64,000 nt of DNA from Lithospermum erythrorhizon (taxonomy: Eukaryota > Streptophyta > Magnoliopsida > Boraginales > Boraginaceae): NCBI GenBank assembly GCA_019722365.1, contig JADFUC010002358.1, positions 1,488,001 through 1,552,000 on the forward strand, read 5' to 3'. This document shows positions 9,404 to 21,542 of this stretch, one piece after another. How positions within the stretch are numbered: the stretch's first letter is position 1; each line of letters starts with the position of its first letter. The position numbers and the translations under genes are program-made. The notes beneath the pieces are model-generated. The model had not been told where the DNA came from. It did not search any database and saw only the letters and a list, made by a program, of their open reading frames with translations.

Positions 9404-11607
9404 TGTAATAATCAGATTCAGTATGAGTATTATTGTAATATTATTATTTGGGGTTAGAAATTTAAATTTTGTTAGAGTTGTGTTGTTAAGCAAAGGCAAT
9501 AGCCAAAGCCAAGATTAGAAAGTGAAGCGAATCTTGAGATATTTTTGTGCGGACTGAGGCTTTTTCTTATCTTATCCGAATCATAAATCGTTATCGGTAT
9601 CGAATCTTTGCTTTCATCTTGAATGGCGAAATCCCTTCCCCAATTCCACTTGAAGATTTTAGTTTCTTCGCCGTTTGGCGAGCTTTGGTCACTGAAATTT
9701 TACGGAGAGAGATTAAAAGTCGTTACGTGTTGAGGGCAAAAAGTTCAAATCTTTTTGGAGTATTTATCGAGTTTGAGGATGTTGACTTTTTGGGAATTTG
9801 AGTTGACTTTGAGCTTTGATGTTTATTATGTTATAGAATTGTCATTTAAGCAGATTATCGTATAAGAGTTGATAATTATCGATTTATGGGGTTGAAATTG
9901 TGGAGGATTATAGTTGAGACTTTGTTGGCTTTGTTGACTTTTCGTGGGTTTAAATGATAGAAATGTACTCTTGGACTTATTTAGGATTGTTTTGAGGTGT
10001 AAGTTATGATTTTGAGGTGATTAGAGAATGTTCGGATATTACAAGTTTTGTAAGTTGGATAGTGAATTGATTTGAGATTAAAGATGATTAGAAATGTGAT
10101 GATTACTTGTTATCTCAGACGTTAGGCTACTGAAACTAGTAATTGGGTTCGATCATTAAAGGAAAGACTACGAACTTCGTTAGAATAGGGTTATAGGGAA
10201 CTTTGTTGGGTTATTTTGGGGAATGTCGATATGAGATTATATATATAGGTAGAATGTTATATTACTAGTTGTTATAAGTAGTAATTATAATTAGAATGTT
10301 TTAGGCGTTGATCGCGGGAAAGGTCATTGTTGTGATTTCGCGGAGTTTTCATTTAAATTACTTAAGTGTGAGTATATCTCGGGGTGTTGATTAACTATTT
10401 GATTACCGGATAATATTAATGGCATATGTAATTTTGTGTTGAATTATGTATGTTGATTATGCGTTGTGGGTTAATTAGTTGGCGTTGTGTTTGTGGCCAC
10501 ATGGAGTGGGTACAAAGTGTTTTAAGGAGTTGTTGAGTCGTATTAGGAAGGATTGTATATGAGTTGATGTTGTCGGTTGAGTTGATTTGTCGATTATCTT
10601 TTAGCCGTTCTGAAATCACGATTTGGTAGGTTGCCTCGTACCTAGTAGCGATTCGGTGATTGCTTACCGTGCACTTTACATTACGGTCGGTGATAAACAT
10701 CGGCGGACATAAGTTTTCTCCCTGCAGGTTGAGGTTGATTATATGCGCATTAGTTGTAGAAATCCGGACTTATATTGAGTTGTAGGATTGTTGAGTTGTG
10801 AGTTGTTGAGTTGATAGAGTTGTTTGAGTTGATACTATTGTTGAGTTGGTTGAGTTGCTGAGTTGTCTAGTCGTTGAGGTTGTGGTGTAAAATCGTTGTC
10901 GATTGGATAGAGTAGAGGTTGATTGGTTGTGCGTGTTGTTACAGTTTCTTGAAACTTCGTATGTTGTTGTTGATTGCCATCATTTTGGATAATCCTGCTA
11001 GTAATAATTTATGACCATATGAAATGATAATGAAACTAGTAGTGACTTTATGTTAAGACCTAAGTTGAATAAAATCATATACTCTTTATCTATGCGTATC
11101 TGATAATTATTTGATCACATTGCGTGATTGGAAGTTTGTTCGTGCTTGAGATATATATTCACTAAGTTTCGCTGACTCGCTATTCGCTTTATGGGCGGCG
11201 ATTTATTCTTGGGTTGTGAGTGGCGTTGTTCTTTAAACGGGTTCTTGGTGTTTGTCTTTGTAGAGCTTAGAGTGGCCCGGCCAGGTGTGATTGATCGCCG
11301 CGTCTTTGTATTTTATTGGATTGTGGTTGTTTTCTGTATAGTTGTTATTTTGTGATACTTGTTGTTGTAGGTGGTTGTATTGGTCCTTTGGAGTTATGTT
11401 GTATATTGGTTGTTGTTATGTGGTTAGGAATACCACGATGGATTCTTTTTCTTAAAAAGTGTTGTTGTCAGTTGTATATTGTATTGTTGAGTTGTTTCAA
11501 GACAGGTTTCCTTAGTCGAGTAAATCAATCGATTGAGTGACGCTGCAGTGTCGAGATTTGGGGCGATTAACCTCGAGGCGTGCGACTTCCAGGGGCGGGT
11601 CGTTACG
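9404..11607 (+). mobile_element. Ty3/Gypsy solo LTR (sense plus)
   Basis: The left end 'tgtaataatcagattcagta' and the following 'gagtattattgtaatattattt' match, in reverse complement, the outer edge of the LTR at 35939-38210. The right end ('tgtcgagatttggggcga', 'cctcgaggcgtgcgac', 'aggggcgggtcgttac') matches the other edge of that LTR and the partial LTR at 43059-43425. A shared frame translating as GPLELC and a SCFKTGF-like string appears in all three. Length is about 2.2 kb. No internal coding region follows, so this is a solo LTR or an isolated remnant. A target-site duplication was not found. Confidence 0.8.
10755..10875 (+). repeat. GTTGAGTTG minisatellite inside the Gypsy LTR
   Basis: Degenerate tandem copies of 'gttgagttg' with 'ata' spacers. 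The counterpart in the LTR at 35939-38210 (about 36700-36800, read as 'caactcaac') has a different copy number, so the array has changed length since the copies separated. Confidence 0.75.
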
Positions 11608-12354
11608 TCGCATGTGAATGTCTTATATTATTAAAAAATTAGGAAATAGTTCAATACTATATAAGTTTAATAGCTACTCCACTTAATATCAACTAGTAAA
11701 AAGGGACGTGCGTTAGACGTGATAGCTTTGTTGCACGTGATTTCTTTATTATGATTATAAAAGGTAAAAAAATTATAATAGATCATATTTTTTCTTAAAA
11801 CAAACATTTATAAATTGTAAAGATAATGAGCTTACTAAAATTATGAAATCATAATCTCTTTAGTTAACTTCTTTAGTGATTAAATGCTACTCTTGCATTT
11901 GAAACAATACATGCGATATGATTTTGATTTATCTTCTAATCTGTCGTATTACCTCGTTGGTAATCAGACATGGATGGAGATTGTTTCATTAGGAGTGAAC
12001 GTGTACAATGAGCTTAAGAAAGAAATCATACGGTTTGAAAATAATGATAATAATAAACTAATAAGGTAATGAAAAAATAATTATTCCCTTTGTTTAGCTT
12101 ATATTTTCTAAAACTTATAGTTAGTAGTATTATACTTCTTAAATTTGAACCCAAGTATTTTTTTAATATGATGTATAATTGTTTGTTATACTTTTAAGTG
12201 AATTGTTTAAAGAAGTATGTTGATGCATTCAATCATGATTATTTCCTACTACAAAATTTCATAATTTCATATAGAAATAATCATGATCATCTAAGATCTT
12301 TGTATATGTGCAAATGCCTAATATATTATACACAATGACAATTCTAAATAAACT

Positions 12355-12720
12355 AATAAATGTAATTATTTAAAAAATTCTAAGTAAATAACAAATAAAA
12401 TTTCTCAATCATCAAATTCAAAACTTATCAATACGATATACTAAATCCATCTACAAATATTGTGTAATTTTCTTTATCATTAGTCCAAAAAGTGGTAAAA
12501 TCATCCAAGAAAATTTAAAATTTATGAATATCCATAATATCTTCCTTATCTAAATTGAGGGTTGTTCAATTTACTTTTTGAATAGTCAAAATTATTTAAA
12601 CTCGACCACTAAAATTCAAAACTTATGAATATTATATATAAATCCATTTCTAAACTATCATTCAATTTTCTTTTCAATAGTAAAAATTATTCAATATAAC
12701 ACCAATATTTTACTCATGAA
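12355..12720. repeat. ~95-bp minisatellite array in H1
   Basis: Degenerate units carrying 'aaaattatttaaa', 'attcaaaacttatgaatact', 'taaatccatct' and 'caattttctttt'. About three to four units. Similar arrays occur at 20230-20935, 55795-56740 and, in the opposite orientation, 60950-61690. Confidence 0.7.
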
Positions 12721-13317
12721 ATCAGAAAAGACAATCAACTAAAAGTAACAAAAATAAAAAATATTTGTTTAAATATACATACGTGTTAAATATTCTTGTA
12801 GTTTCTTTTCAAGTTGGGCATATCTCTACTTGGGTGTATTGATGATTTGGATATGAATTTGTCATTTTTTTTTGACAATATTACAATTACACATATTTTT
12901 TGAAATTAATTATTTAATATCCAAGCTTATTGGTTTACATTCAAATATTGTTTCATGTATATGTTATTTACCATAGTGGGTGAAATGCAAACCATGAAAT
13001 GCACATGCACCAATGGGAGCTTCTGCATTTGTTCAATTAAAATTTAAATTCCGTAATATGTCCATCTAAAAATATCTTTCACTTTTTTCTAATAGTCAAA
13101 TTTATTTAAAAATCAAACAATAAAATTCAAAAGCATGATCTACATAGTTCGACACTTAGTCACTGAGATGGTTCAATTTCATAACATTACAAATTAATAA
13201 ATTTTATGATTTTAGATTGACATATAACTTTGATTTTAACTAAATTTATCATAATTTATATATATAACTTTAGATTAGATTAAATTTATAATATTTTAGT
13301 TAGTTACATGAATATTA

Positions 13318-13590
13318 CTCTGCAGGGTTTTTTTAGTTGTCATCTATGTAAAAAATTGTTTTAAAATACTTGTCGACTTTTGGAATTTGTCTGATATTTG
13401 ATTATTTGATTTTCTTTTAAGCCTCTATTTAATGTATATGAAATAGAAAATTTTAATACCAATACATTCATTAAATTGTTGTTTGATTTCGTTAATTACA
13501 GATATATATGTAAAATATCATTCATTCTTAATTGATTCTTAATTGACGTGAAAATAGTTAAGATGACAACTAAAAAAACCCCGGAGGGAG
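13318..13590. mobile_element. Stowaway-like MITE
   Basis: Terminal inverted repeats: left 'ctctgcagggtttttttagt' plus 'tgtcatct', right 'agatgacaactaaaaaaacc' plus 'ccggagggag'. TA target duplication at 13316-13317 and 13591-13592. Length 273 bp, non-coding. It lies inside H1, so it inserted after H1 or travelled with it. Confidence 0.88.
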
Positions 13591-14595
13591 TAGCATTTTA
13601 AATATTTTCATCAAATATTATATAATACTTAGAAAAATGCTTCAATGTAGAATTAATGAAGGGAGTATTTATTTAAAAATAAATTAAATACCTTCAATAA
13701 AAATTAACTAAAAGAATTACTCAAATAAATTTTTAGTCGGCCATTAAAGTAAAGGTGATTATAAATTAATCAAATAAATTAAAAACCTTATATGATTATA
13801 TCAAAGAAACCAAGAATTTTTATGTAGGCCAAGAAACCTAAATCGACACTAAAAACATATAAAATTTGGTGAAAATATATCAAAATATAGTAGTACATTA
13901 CTAGGATGTAACTTAATGGTTAAAATTACAAAAATTTATTTCTTTAATTGACTGTAACTTCGACTTTATCGATTAATATTTTTGATAATCTTGATAGCTT
14001 CGATCATCTTTTAAATGCTACGATTAAAAAAATTGTTAGTTAGAATCACATGTATATAAGAATACTGCATATATTCTAAGAAGTTTAAAGATATAGTAAT
14101 TTTTGTTAAAGGTTTTAAGTTTAATATTTTTTTGTTAACTTATCTTCATCGACTCATGCTACTCTAGTTTTTTATAGCGGTTATATTGTTATACTTAAAT
14201 ATTTTGTATACACTGCATAAATTTGGTGAAAATATATCAAAATATAGTACAAAATTAAATATAAAAAAAAGATTATGGTGAGTTAATGACCAATTAATTT
14301 TGGAAGATATTTTTTGTGTCAATAAGGCTCTATCTGAGAAAGTCTTCGGAAATAGAGAACTATATTGACAGGAATATATCCACGTAAGAGTTTCATAAAC
14401 AAAATTGGTGGCATTTATATATAATGATATGGTGTGAGATACCTTGTTGGATATGTTGAATGCAAAATTAAGGTACCGTTAATATACGTAAAAGCGTGTG
14501 AAAGCGTTGACGTTTTATATGGTTGGTCGTATTAGAAATGAGTGTCAACCATTTCATGCGAATGCGTTCTTCAAAGGACAATCTGCGGAATGTTA

Positions 14596-15240
14596 TTAGG
14601 TAATAATATATAAATATATATTAATCAGGGAGAAGCGGGGCCTTAGGAGGAAGAATCTTAGGAGAGTGCTTCTTTGGTCTCGATAAATACTCGCTAATCC
14701 CGAACATTTTATTTTACTGCTCAAAGGTTTGAAACCTTTAATGATGCTTAAGTTTTGAAGGTGAATAGTAAGGTTAGCATTCATTAGTAAATTTGTTATC
14801 GTCTATTAAACTCTTGCATAGTCAATAGTGAGAGTAATGGAGGGGCCAGATCCACACTTCTCCTGCAAACCGTCATAAAAAACCCGGTAGTATTAAAATC
14901 GAAGACATGAAAAGCGAAAATACATTTCTGCCAATGATAAAATATTTTCTTTGGTGATAGTTTTTGCTTTCTTCTCGGTTCGTATGCCTTTGTAGAGAGC
15001 TTAAGCGATGTTAGTTTACTACGCCATTGTATCACGGGAAACAAATCGCTGATTACCGTGCGTCTTGGTGCAGAGGAAATTTGTTTTAAGGAGATTGTGT
15101 TATGTGAAGCTTTGGTGGAGTGGATGGTTTTGTCTCTTCGATTTATGCTGAGATTCTTGCTGTTATATTTTGTTTTTAATATCTACGTCACCTGCGCAAT
15201 GCGAGCTCCGTGCAAATCACATCCGCAAGGACATGTGTGA
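14596..15240. other. Unremarkable part of H1; small open frames only
   Basis: Frames at 14596-14784 and 14796-15044 (minus) and 15058-15240 (plus) are 60-82 codons, overlap nothing recognisable and lie inside the Helitron-like unit. GC content is a little higher than the flanks, so a captured host fragment is conceivable, but I see no domain. Confidence 0.3.
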
Positions 15241-15622
15241 AAATATGAATCAATATTGATAAAGTGATTCCCAGTTTTTTCTTGAAAAATACCTGCCGTG
15301 TCAAACTCTCGCTTCATATATCGAGAATGAGATATGATAGAGGATCTTTTCTATACTGATATTGGTGGCATTTAGAGTTGAAGACATTAACTTGTTGGGA
15401 TTCTCCTACGAACATAGTTAATGACAAAGGATTGGCTAGTTAATAACTATTAACTACGGAGTATTATTAAGACGCAAAGTCCTAACATTCGACTCATGTG
15501 TCTATGGTGAACCATATTATTAGTTAAAATTGTAGTTGAAGTTAGATGTATTTTTTGTCGGATTGATGTGAAAAGAACAACTTTTAAGGCGGCTAAATCT
15601 TACGTATATATATATATATATC

Positions 15623-17284
15623 TTAGTAAAGAGGATGTGCGTTCTTGGCGTGGTATATATTTTGTTAACGTGATTTATTTTATTTATAAATCTTGAAAAT
15701 ATTATCTACCTATTTTAAACTTAATTATCTAAAAATTCAACCATCATGCTCAAATACCCACAATTTCTCCATCTTTATTTTATGTTTTTTTTTTATGAAA
15801 TTTAATATCTTCATTGCATCATCATCTCATCAAGATCAATTGATCCTATTTTCAATTCTTGTTGTTTCCCGTTTTGATTATTTGTTGGTCGACCTTTTTT
15901 TTTTCTTGGTGTACATTTCCTTGCATTCTTTGCGTATTGTTTTGAAATTCATATTTACTCTTTTAATATAAATCTTAATCAAGATAATGTTTCAACTGTT
16001 TGGTATCTTATCTAGCATTTTTACATTCTCTAAATTAACTTTGTGTGCATGTTTAATCTTTGACTTCAAATACTTTTAATATGTTCTATATAATATTTAG
16101 TAAAAATATCAAAAATTTAGTATTTTTACCCTATTTATTATTAATATTATAATTTTATCAATTCAAAGTTGTGAATAACAATTATGATAACGAGTTTATT
16201 GTTTGGAAGTAATTGAAAAGTCAAACTTTACATTCTTTAATTAATGGATGGAATCTATTGGTAACAAAATCCGCCATAATAAGAAAAATTAAGTACTACG
16301 ATATAAAAATCATGATTACCTCGATTATTAAGAAGTCAACTTTGTAAGTTTTACTAATAATTTGTAATCAGACGGGGAATGATATATTCTTTCCTTATTA
16401 GTAGTATAAACATGTTCTATAAGTTTAAAAAAAAATCACAATATTCGAAAATAATTGCAATAATAAACTAATAGGGTGATGAGAAAATTACACACTATGT
16501 TTAGCTTATAATTTTAAATTCTAGTTTCTCTGATATTATTCATGTTTTTAGCGTAGCGATTTAAACTGTTTTGGTTGCTCCACAGGTTTTTAATATTTAC
16601 CTTATCTCCATCTTGAAAAGATTGTCAAGCTTTGAATTTTCATGAATTTTTTAAAATTTTAACTCATTGATTTAAATCAAAGTTATATGTATCAATTATT
16701 TTTCTAATATTACATTCTTATAATTAAATCTATTATGGTCATTATACTTTTATATTGAAATGTGAAGGCTCCACTACAATAAATTGGAGAAAGTATAATA
16801 CAAAGTAATTCAAAAATAATATGAATTTTCTAACTATATTTAAATAAATCAGAACTAATGTTTTACTTTTCATAAAGAATACTCATATAGCATGTACGAG
16901 ATTATTTCAAGAATACGAAGTGCCGATATATATATATATAAATGCACGCTACTTTAATGAGAGTAAATATATAAATGCACGCTACTTTAATGAAATTAAC
17001 GTATACTTTTCTATATAATAACATATACTTTTAATACATACAACTCCTAATATAATTAAAAATCTACCTTATCTAAATTAAAGTTGATCATTATTGTAGG
17101 ATTCTATTTTTTCGTTTTTGATTTATTTTTGTAAGTTTAAATTTGTCCTTTATTGGTTATCAAAATAATTTGTTTAGTAATGGTATTTTAGGCGGTTTAA
17201 TGATTTAAGTAATAAGGGTATTTTAGTACGTTCAATCACGAAAAAGGAAACAAACTTTTAAGACAACTCGTGTTTTTATATAAA
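15623..17284 (-). mobile_element. Helitron-like element H2 (minus strand)
   Basis: The 3' end on the minus strand reads 'gaacgcacatcctctttactaa' in two blocks ('gaacgcacatcc', 'tctttactaa') at 15623, the counterpart of the H1 end. The 5' end near 17284 reads 'tataaaaacacgagttgtct' followed by 'taaaagtttg' and 'cgtgattgaacgtactaaaa', closely matching the plus-strand 5' end at 62067. About 1.66 kb. H2 sits directly upstream of H1 in the same orientation, so the two are head to tail. No transposase frame. Confidence 0.62.
16934..16993. repeat. Two copies of a 27-bp sequence, period 33
   Basis: 'atatataaatgcacgctact' plus 'ttaatga' occurs at 16934-16960 and 16967-16993, identical. A local tandem duplication inside H2. 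Confidence 0.85.
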
Positions 17285-17484
17285 CTATTATATGTCGCGA
17301 TGCTTTTGTGCAAAATTATTTTATTATTTTTATAATAAAATTATAATAGATAAAAAAAAAACCACACAAAAGAAATAAGATGAAAAAGTTACCATAAAAA
17401 ATAAAGATAGAGGAGGCGTGAAGCTTGACTTTTATTTTAGCAGTGATAATTACAGTGATACGTAGTAGATAATATTTATAGTAG

Positions 17485-20013
17485 TTGTAACCTTGGCCCA
17501 TGCAGGTCGTATTGCAGTGAGTGCGTTAAAATCAGAACCTTGAGAGTCATGGCTTAGATGGGCCGGCTGGGTTTAAAACAGGTTAAGTTCGTCGAAAATG
17601 TGATCCTGATTAAGTTTCCCAAATCAAAGCGATTTTTAAAATTTATAATCCGTCGGGTGATATCGAAGCGACCAACCCCGTAAATATATCTGTGACGTAT
17701 AAAATAAAGTAATGCGGCGAAATTTACAAAAGATGATACATCTTGTATCCGGAGTCTGAAATAATGATAGCGAAATGAGGCTAAAGTTTTAAAGGAAATA
17801 CAACGATCAAAGCAGGTTGACAATAGCGTAATCGGGCGAGGATCATACCTTGGCGTTTCCTTTTCAGCCTTTCGAAAACAAAACTTCTGGCTTGACCTCT
17901 TGACATTGCTTATCGACTGGCGCGAATGAAATCTTGGCCCGTGCGAAAGGGGTGTAAGCCGCTGACTTAGTGAAACTTAGCGTAGGTGGCTGCAATGCAG
18001 GCAGGGCAGTAAATAATGATAGCCATAGCATGAATGAAATACACATATATCGAGGACTATCTAATCGGGTCACACATCGTAATCCCAAAAGAAAGTCACA
18101 AATACATAATACGGAGATATCGCCAGAGGTTTCGATCATGATTACAGAAAGACGTCAAAGAGGCTTCAGCCAACTGACTAAACTTCTGGTCGTGAAGCCT
18201 CCTATCTACCGTAACCCTTTGATGTCTCGACTTTCCCAATGCGTATCTTTCGATCCGTACTGCGGGAATGGGTATCGATAATCGCGCTTATACCCCTTGA
18301 TATAAGGCCAAAAGCCGCGCTCATCGCTAAATCTAGAACACACGCTCTTATACACTAAGTATAGAGCGGGGCAACCTCATACAGGTATAGGCCTGGCAGA
18401 TGCTCTCTGCTCGGTATAAGGCACGCGCCTCTGGCTAAGTATAAAAGCGCGCCGCGCTAAGTATAAAGCGCTGGCTGACTATCTGTTAAGTATAAGGCGA
18501 TAGTGTCCGTATCACTTGAGGAAGGAGAGTCGCTGTCGCGGTAATCCTAGCTGTAGAAATTCGCTTTACGATACTCGAGGCCTCGAGCTTCGTCGCCAGC
18601 GAACAAACACTCTGCTCCCCGAGCAGGTATTCTGTGTGACTAAAAAACGTCCCCTTGTTCGTAAATCGTCATGATCGCAGGCAAGGCCTTGAACATATCA
18701 AAAGTGCCGACAAAGACCCGCAAAGAAGCGTCTGATAGTCTTGAAACCAGGCGTATAATATAATAGATGCGTCGAGGCAGGTAATATAAGTTGGGAGTTA
18801 TTTGTTCTTTACTCCAGTAATCTTGGCATACAGAAACACAATCACATAACCTGACAATTACATTACATATATCATTCTCATAATCATAACAATAACATGT
18901 ATATCCTGAATCAAGGTAAATGCGTAAAGTAACACGCGTGAGATAAGTCTTTCCTTTTCTGTGGCTACTGCATGGCAGCGAACAATCGAGAGTAAGCGCC
19001 ACTTTCACGTCAGCGCCCTCGCCAACACCCGAGAAATTATAATCGAAGACACATTCTTATCTGGCGTTACGGAAGATCATAAACTCTTGGGAGAACTATC
19101 TCTAAGCGATCCCAGCGCGGCGGATAAATATCGAATTATAATCCCGTCAGACCTTGACTTGTCCCGATCCCAGCTAAATTTCATCTTATTATAATGCATT
19201 TACCAATCAACATAAGTCATTTTTAATTAATGGCCCGAGTCGTAATTAACAACGCATACTCGAAATATCAATTATACTTCAAATTGGAATTAACACTTTT
19301 TGACTTATAATCCCTTTCCAATCGATTTTAAATCATGGAATTGAACATGTGACAACTATAATAAAGGTCCCGATATAACTTTCCTACGCATTTAAAGTCT
19401 ATAAAATATCACGTAAAGTCAACAGCCTAAAGTCAACTTCGACCATGCGTCCTCAACCGATCTCAAATCACGAATTAGAAATCGACATATACGTCCTTGA
19501 GAACCCACCAACCAACTAAAATTTATCATAAAATTCAATTATGGAAAAGTCAACTAAAAAGTCATTATGTCAAAACCAGAAATATCTCGAAGACTTGAAA
19601 TTCTTTACGCCTTCCGAAGAGAATGATAAGGAGAAATATGATACAATGATCTTGGGTTGGCGGCAATCGGCGAAAGAGAAATGAAAAAATAAAATTTTTT
19701 TAAGGGGAGAGGGATAAATTTATTGAAAACAAGAAAAATGAAGATGATGAAGTGTTGTGATGATGTGGAAGATAAGCATCTTAGAAGATATTTTAAAAAC
19801 CTCGAGTCAGATTCGGTTCGGTTAATTCTCCGGCTTATCGTACCTAAATCTCCACGAACCGTTCAAAGATAAAATTAACACCACTGGCAGAACACTACTA
19901 AATTATAAATGTAATTCGTGAAAAAATTTTCTGAAATAATTTTATCATTATCCCGGGTCCACGCCCGGCCAAAGAAAAATTAAATTTTTTTTTTAAAGTA
20001 GCAGGTTATTCTG
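17485..20013 (-). mobile_element. Gypsy-type solo LTR inserted in H3
   Basis: The insertion is flanked by 'atagtag' at 17478-17484 and 20014-20020. The uninterrupted relative at 63405 reads through this point. The insert begins 'ttgtaacc' and ends 'ggttattctg', similar to the edges of the Ty3/Gypsy LTR at 35939-38210 (TGTAAC-type start; 'ggttattacg' end). It is GC-richer than its Helitron host and about 2.5 kb, the LTR size of that family. No gag/pol was found, so a solo LTR fits best. The duplication is 7 bp as read; 5 bp of it would be the expected Gypsy duplication. Interior identity to the other LTRs was not verified. Confidence 0.55.
18290..18505. repeat. Degenerate 'taagtataa-ggc' repeat array
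   Basis: Irregular repeats of 'ctaagtataaagcgc', 'tataaggc' and 'gcgcgcc'-containing variants, at least eight recognisable copies spaced 12-40 bp. It is strongly GC-rich against AT-rich surroundings and sits in the middle of the solo LTR, where promoter-proximal repeats of LTRs are common. Confidence 0.6.
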
Positions 20014-20229
20014 ATAGTAGTTTATGGAGAATTTATCTTGTTAAGCGGAATACATACGTAGAAGAAGTTACTATAAAAATTAAAATAAATAAAAAATTAT
20101 TAGGAGGCAAAATAGGAAATATATTAATTTGGCTCGCTCTGTATGTCAATCAGCATACTTGCATTATATAGTATAGATATAAATAAATAAATAGATAGAT
20201 AGAAAATAGAGTAAGTTAATAACCACTAT

Positions 20230-20935
20230 ATCTTTTGAAAAATCTAACTAAATAACCAATATAATTTTTCAACCATTTAAAAATAAAAGTTATGATACCA
20301 CATACTAAATTTATCTCTAAAAGATGGTAAAATTTTCTTTTTCAATAATCAAAATTATTTAAATCTCAATGGCAGCAAATTTGAAGTATGAATATTATAT
20401 CATACGCCGTCTAAAAAGTTGCTTGAATTTCTTTTTCGATAGTCACAATTATTAAGAATTTAACCACTAAATTATGAATACTACATACAAAATCCATCTT
20501 TAAAAGAGAGTTTAATTTTCTTTCAATAGTCAATTTTTTTTAAAGCTCAACCCACAAAACTTAAAAATTATGAAAACATGTTAGTACGCTTAATCTACAA
20601 AGGTTAATTGATTTTCTTTTAAATAATAAAAATTATTTAAAGTCAACAATCAAATTTAAAATTTATAAATACTAAATTTCATATCATCTCTAAAAGATCG
20701 TTCAATTTTCTTCATTCAATAGTCAAAATTATTTAAAACTTCAGCGGACAAAGCTAAAGAACTATAATGCGTACCGCCTCGATCTCCCAAATGTTCATGG
20801 ATTTCCTTTTAATGATTCAAATTATTTAAAAGCATACCAAAATTCAAATTTATAAATACTAAATATGGCCTTGGTTCTCACAAAGATGGATTCAATTTTC
20901 TTTTGATAGTCTGATTATTTAAAACTCCATATGAA
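20230..20935. repeat. ~95-bp minisatellite array in H3
   Basis: The marker 'aaaattatttaaa' (or a variant) recurs near 20347, 20442, 20528, 20627, 20722, 20817 and 20911, giving spacings of 86-99 bp. Between markers each unit has 'attcaaaa-ttatgaatact', 'taaatccatctctaaaag' and 'caattttcttt'. About seven units. Confidence 0.8.
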
Positions 20936-21523
20936 GTGATAACTTATTGTTACTATATACTTTTATCTTATTATACAGAGATTTTTGATAGTCGAGTCAT
21001 GAGTGTGTAGAGAAGGTTGTCTAGATTAATTTTTTTTAATGATCAAATTAATAAAATTTGTCATCCTAATTATATACATAACATTGATTTGAATAATAAA
21101 TTATATAATATTTTTAGTAAGTTGTGTTAAATATATTAATACTTTTAAATATTTTTTCATCATTATATTAACAATTTTTTCATCATATTTTTAATCGAGA
21201 ATTATTCTTAACATAATACATTTGATTATTCAAGTAAAAATAATGTGTTAATTTTATATGAGCCAATAATTTTATTAAGTAGAGTCCTATAATTCATCTA
21301 TTATCTGACTTGTAATAGAGTATTTTTAAACCGTATATTAAGAATATTTTTTCATCATATTTTAATCGAGAATTATTCTTAACATAATACCTTTGATTAT
21401 TCAAGTAAAAATAATGTGTTAATTTTATATCAGCTTAATAATTTTATTAAGTAAGTCATATAATTTAAATACTGTATCTATTTGTAATAGAGTCACTCTG
21501 ATAAAATAATTACATTTGCGTAG

Positions 21524-21542
21524 AATCCTATATTATAGGATT
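21524..21542. repeat. Perfect 9-bp-arm palindrome in H3
   Basis: 'aatcctatattataggatt': two 9-bp arms around a single central base. An 8-bp-arm version, 'aatcctataatataggatt', stands at the same place in the opposite-strand relative at 60553-60571. Confidence 0.85.

Larger units (their letters stand above)
11693..15620 (-). mobile_element. Helitron-like element H1 (minus strand)
   Basis: Read on the minus strand. The 3' end is 'ctaacgcacgtccctttttactag' (shown here split as 'ctaacgcacgtccc' plus 'tttttactag') at 11693, with CTAG as the terminal CTRR and T as the next base, as for Helitrons. The 5' end is taken near 15620, where a TA run leads into 'cttaaaagttg' and text shared with the other 5' ends of the family. 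It carries no Rep/helicase frame, so it would be non-autonomous. It contains a ~95-bp repeat array (about 12355-12720) and a MITE (13318-13590). Its 3' half aligns with H2 ('ggtaatcagac' near 11958; 'aataaactaata' near 12053). The Helitron label is from end structure only. Confidence 0.6.

Noticed and set aside
9547..9801. Frame of 84 codons on the plus strand as a gene
   Set aside because: It lies inside the Gypsy solo LTR and has no recognisable domain or start context.
17864..19194. Several frames of 77-122 codons at 17.86-19.2 kb as genes
   Set aside because: They overlap on both strands inside the proposed solo LTR, which is GC-richer and so has fewer chance stops. No domain was recognised.
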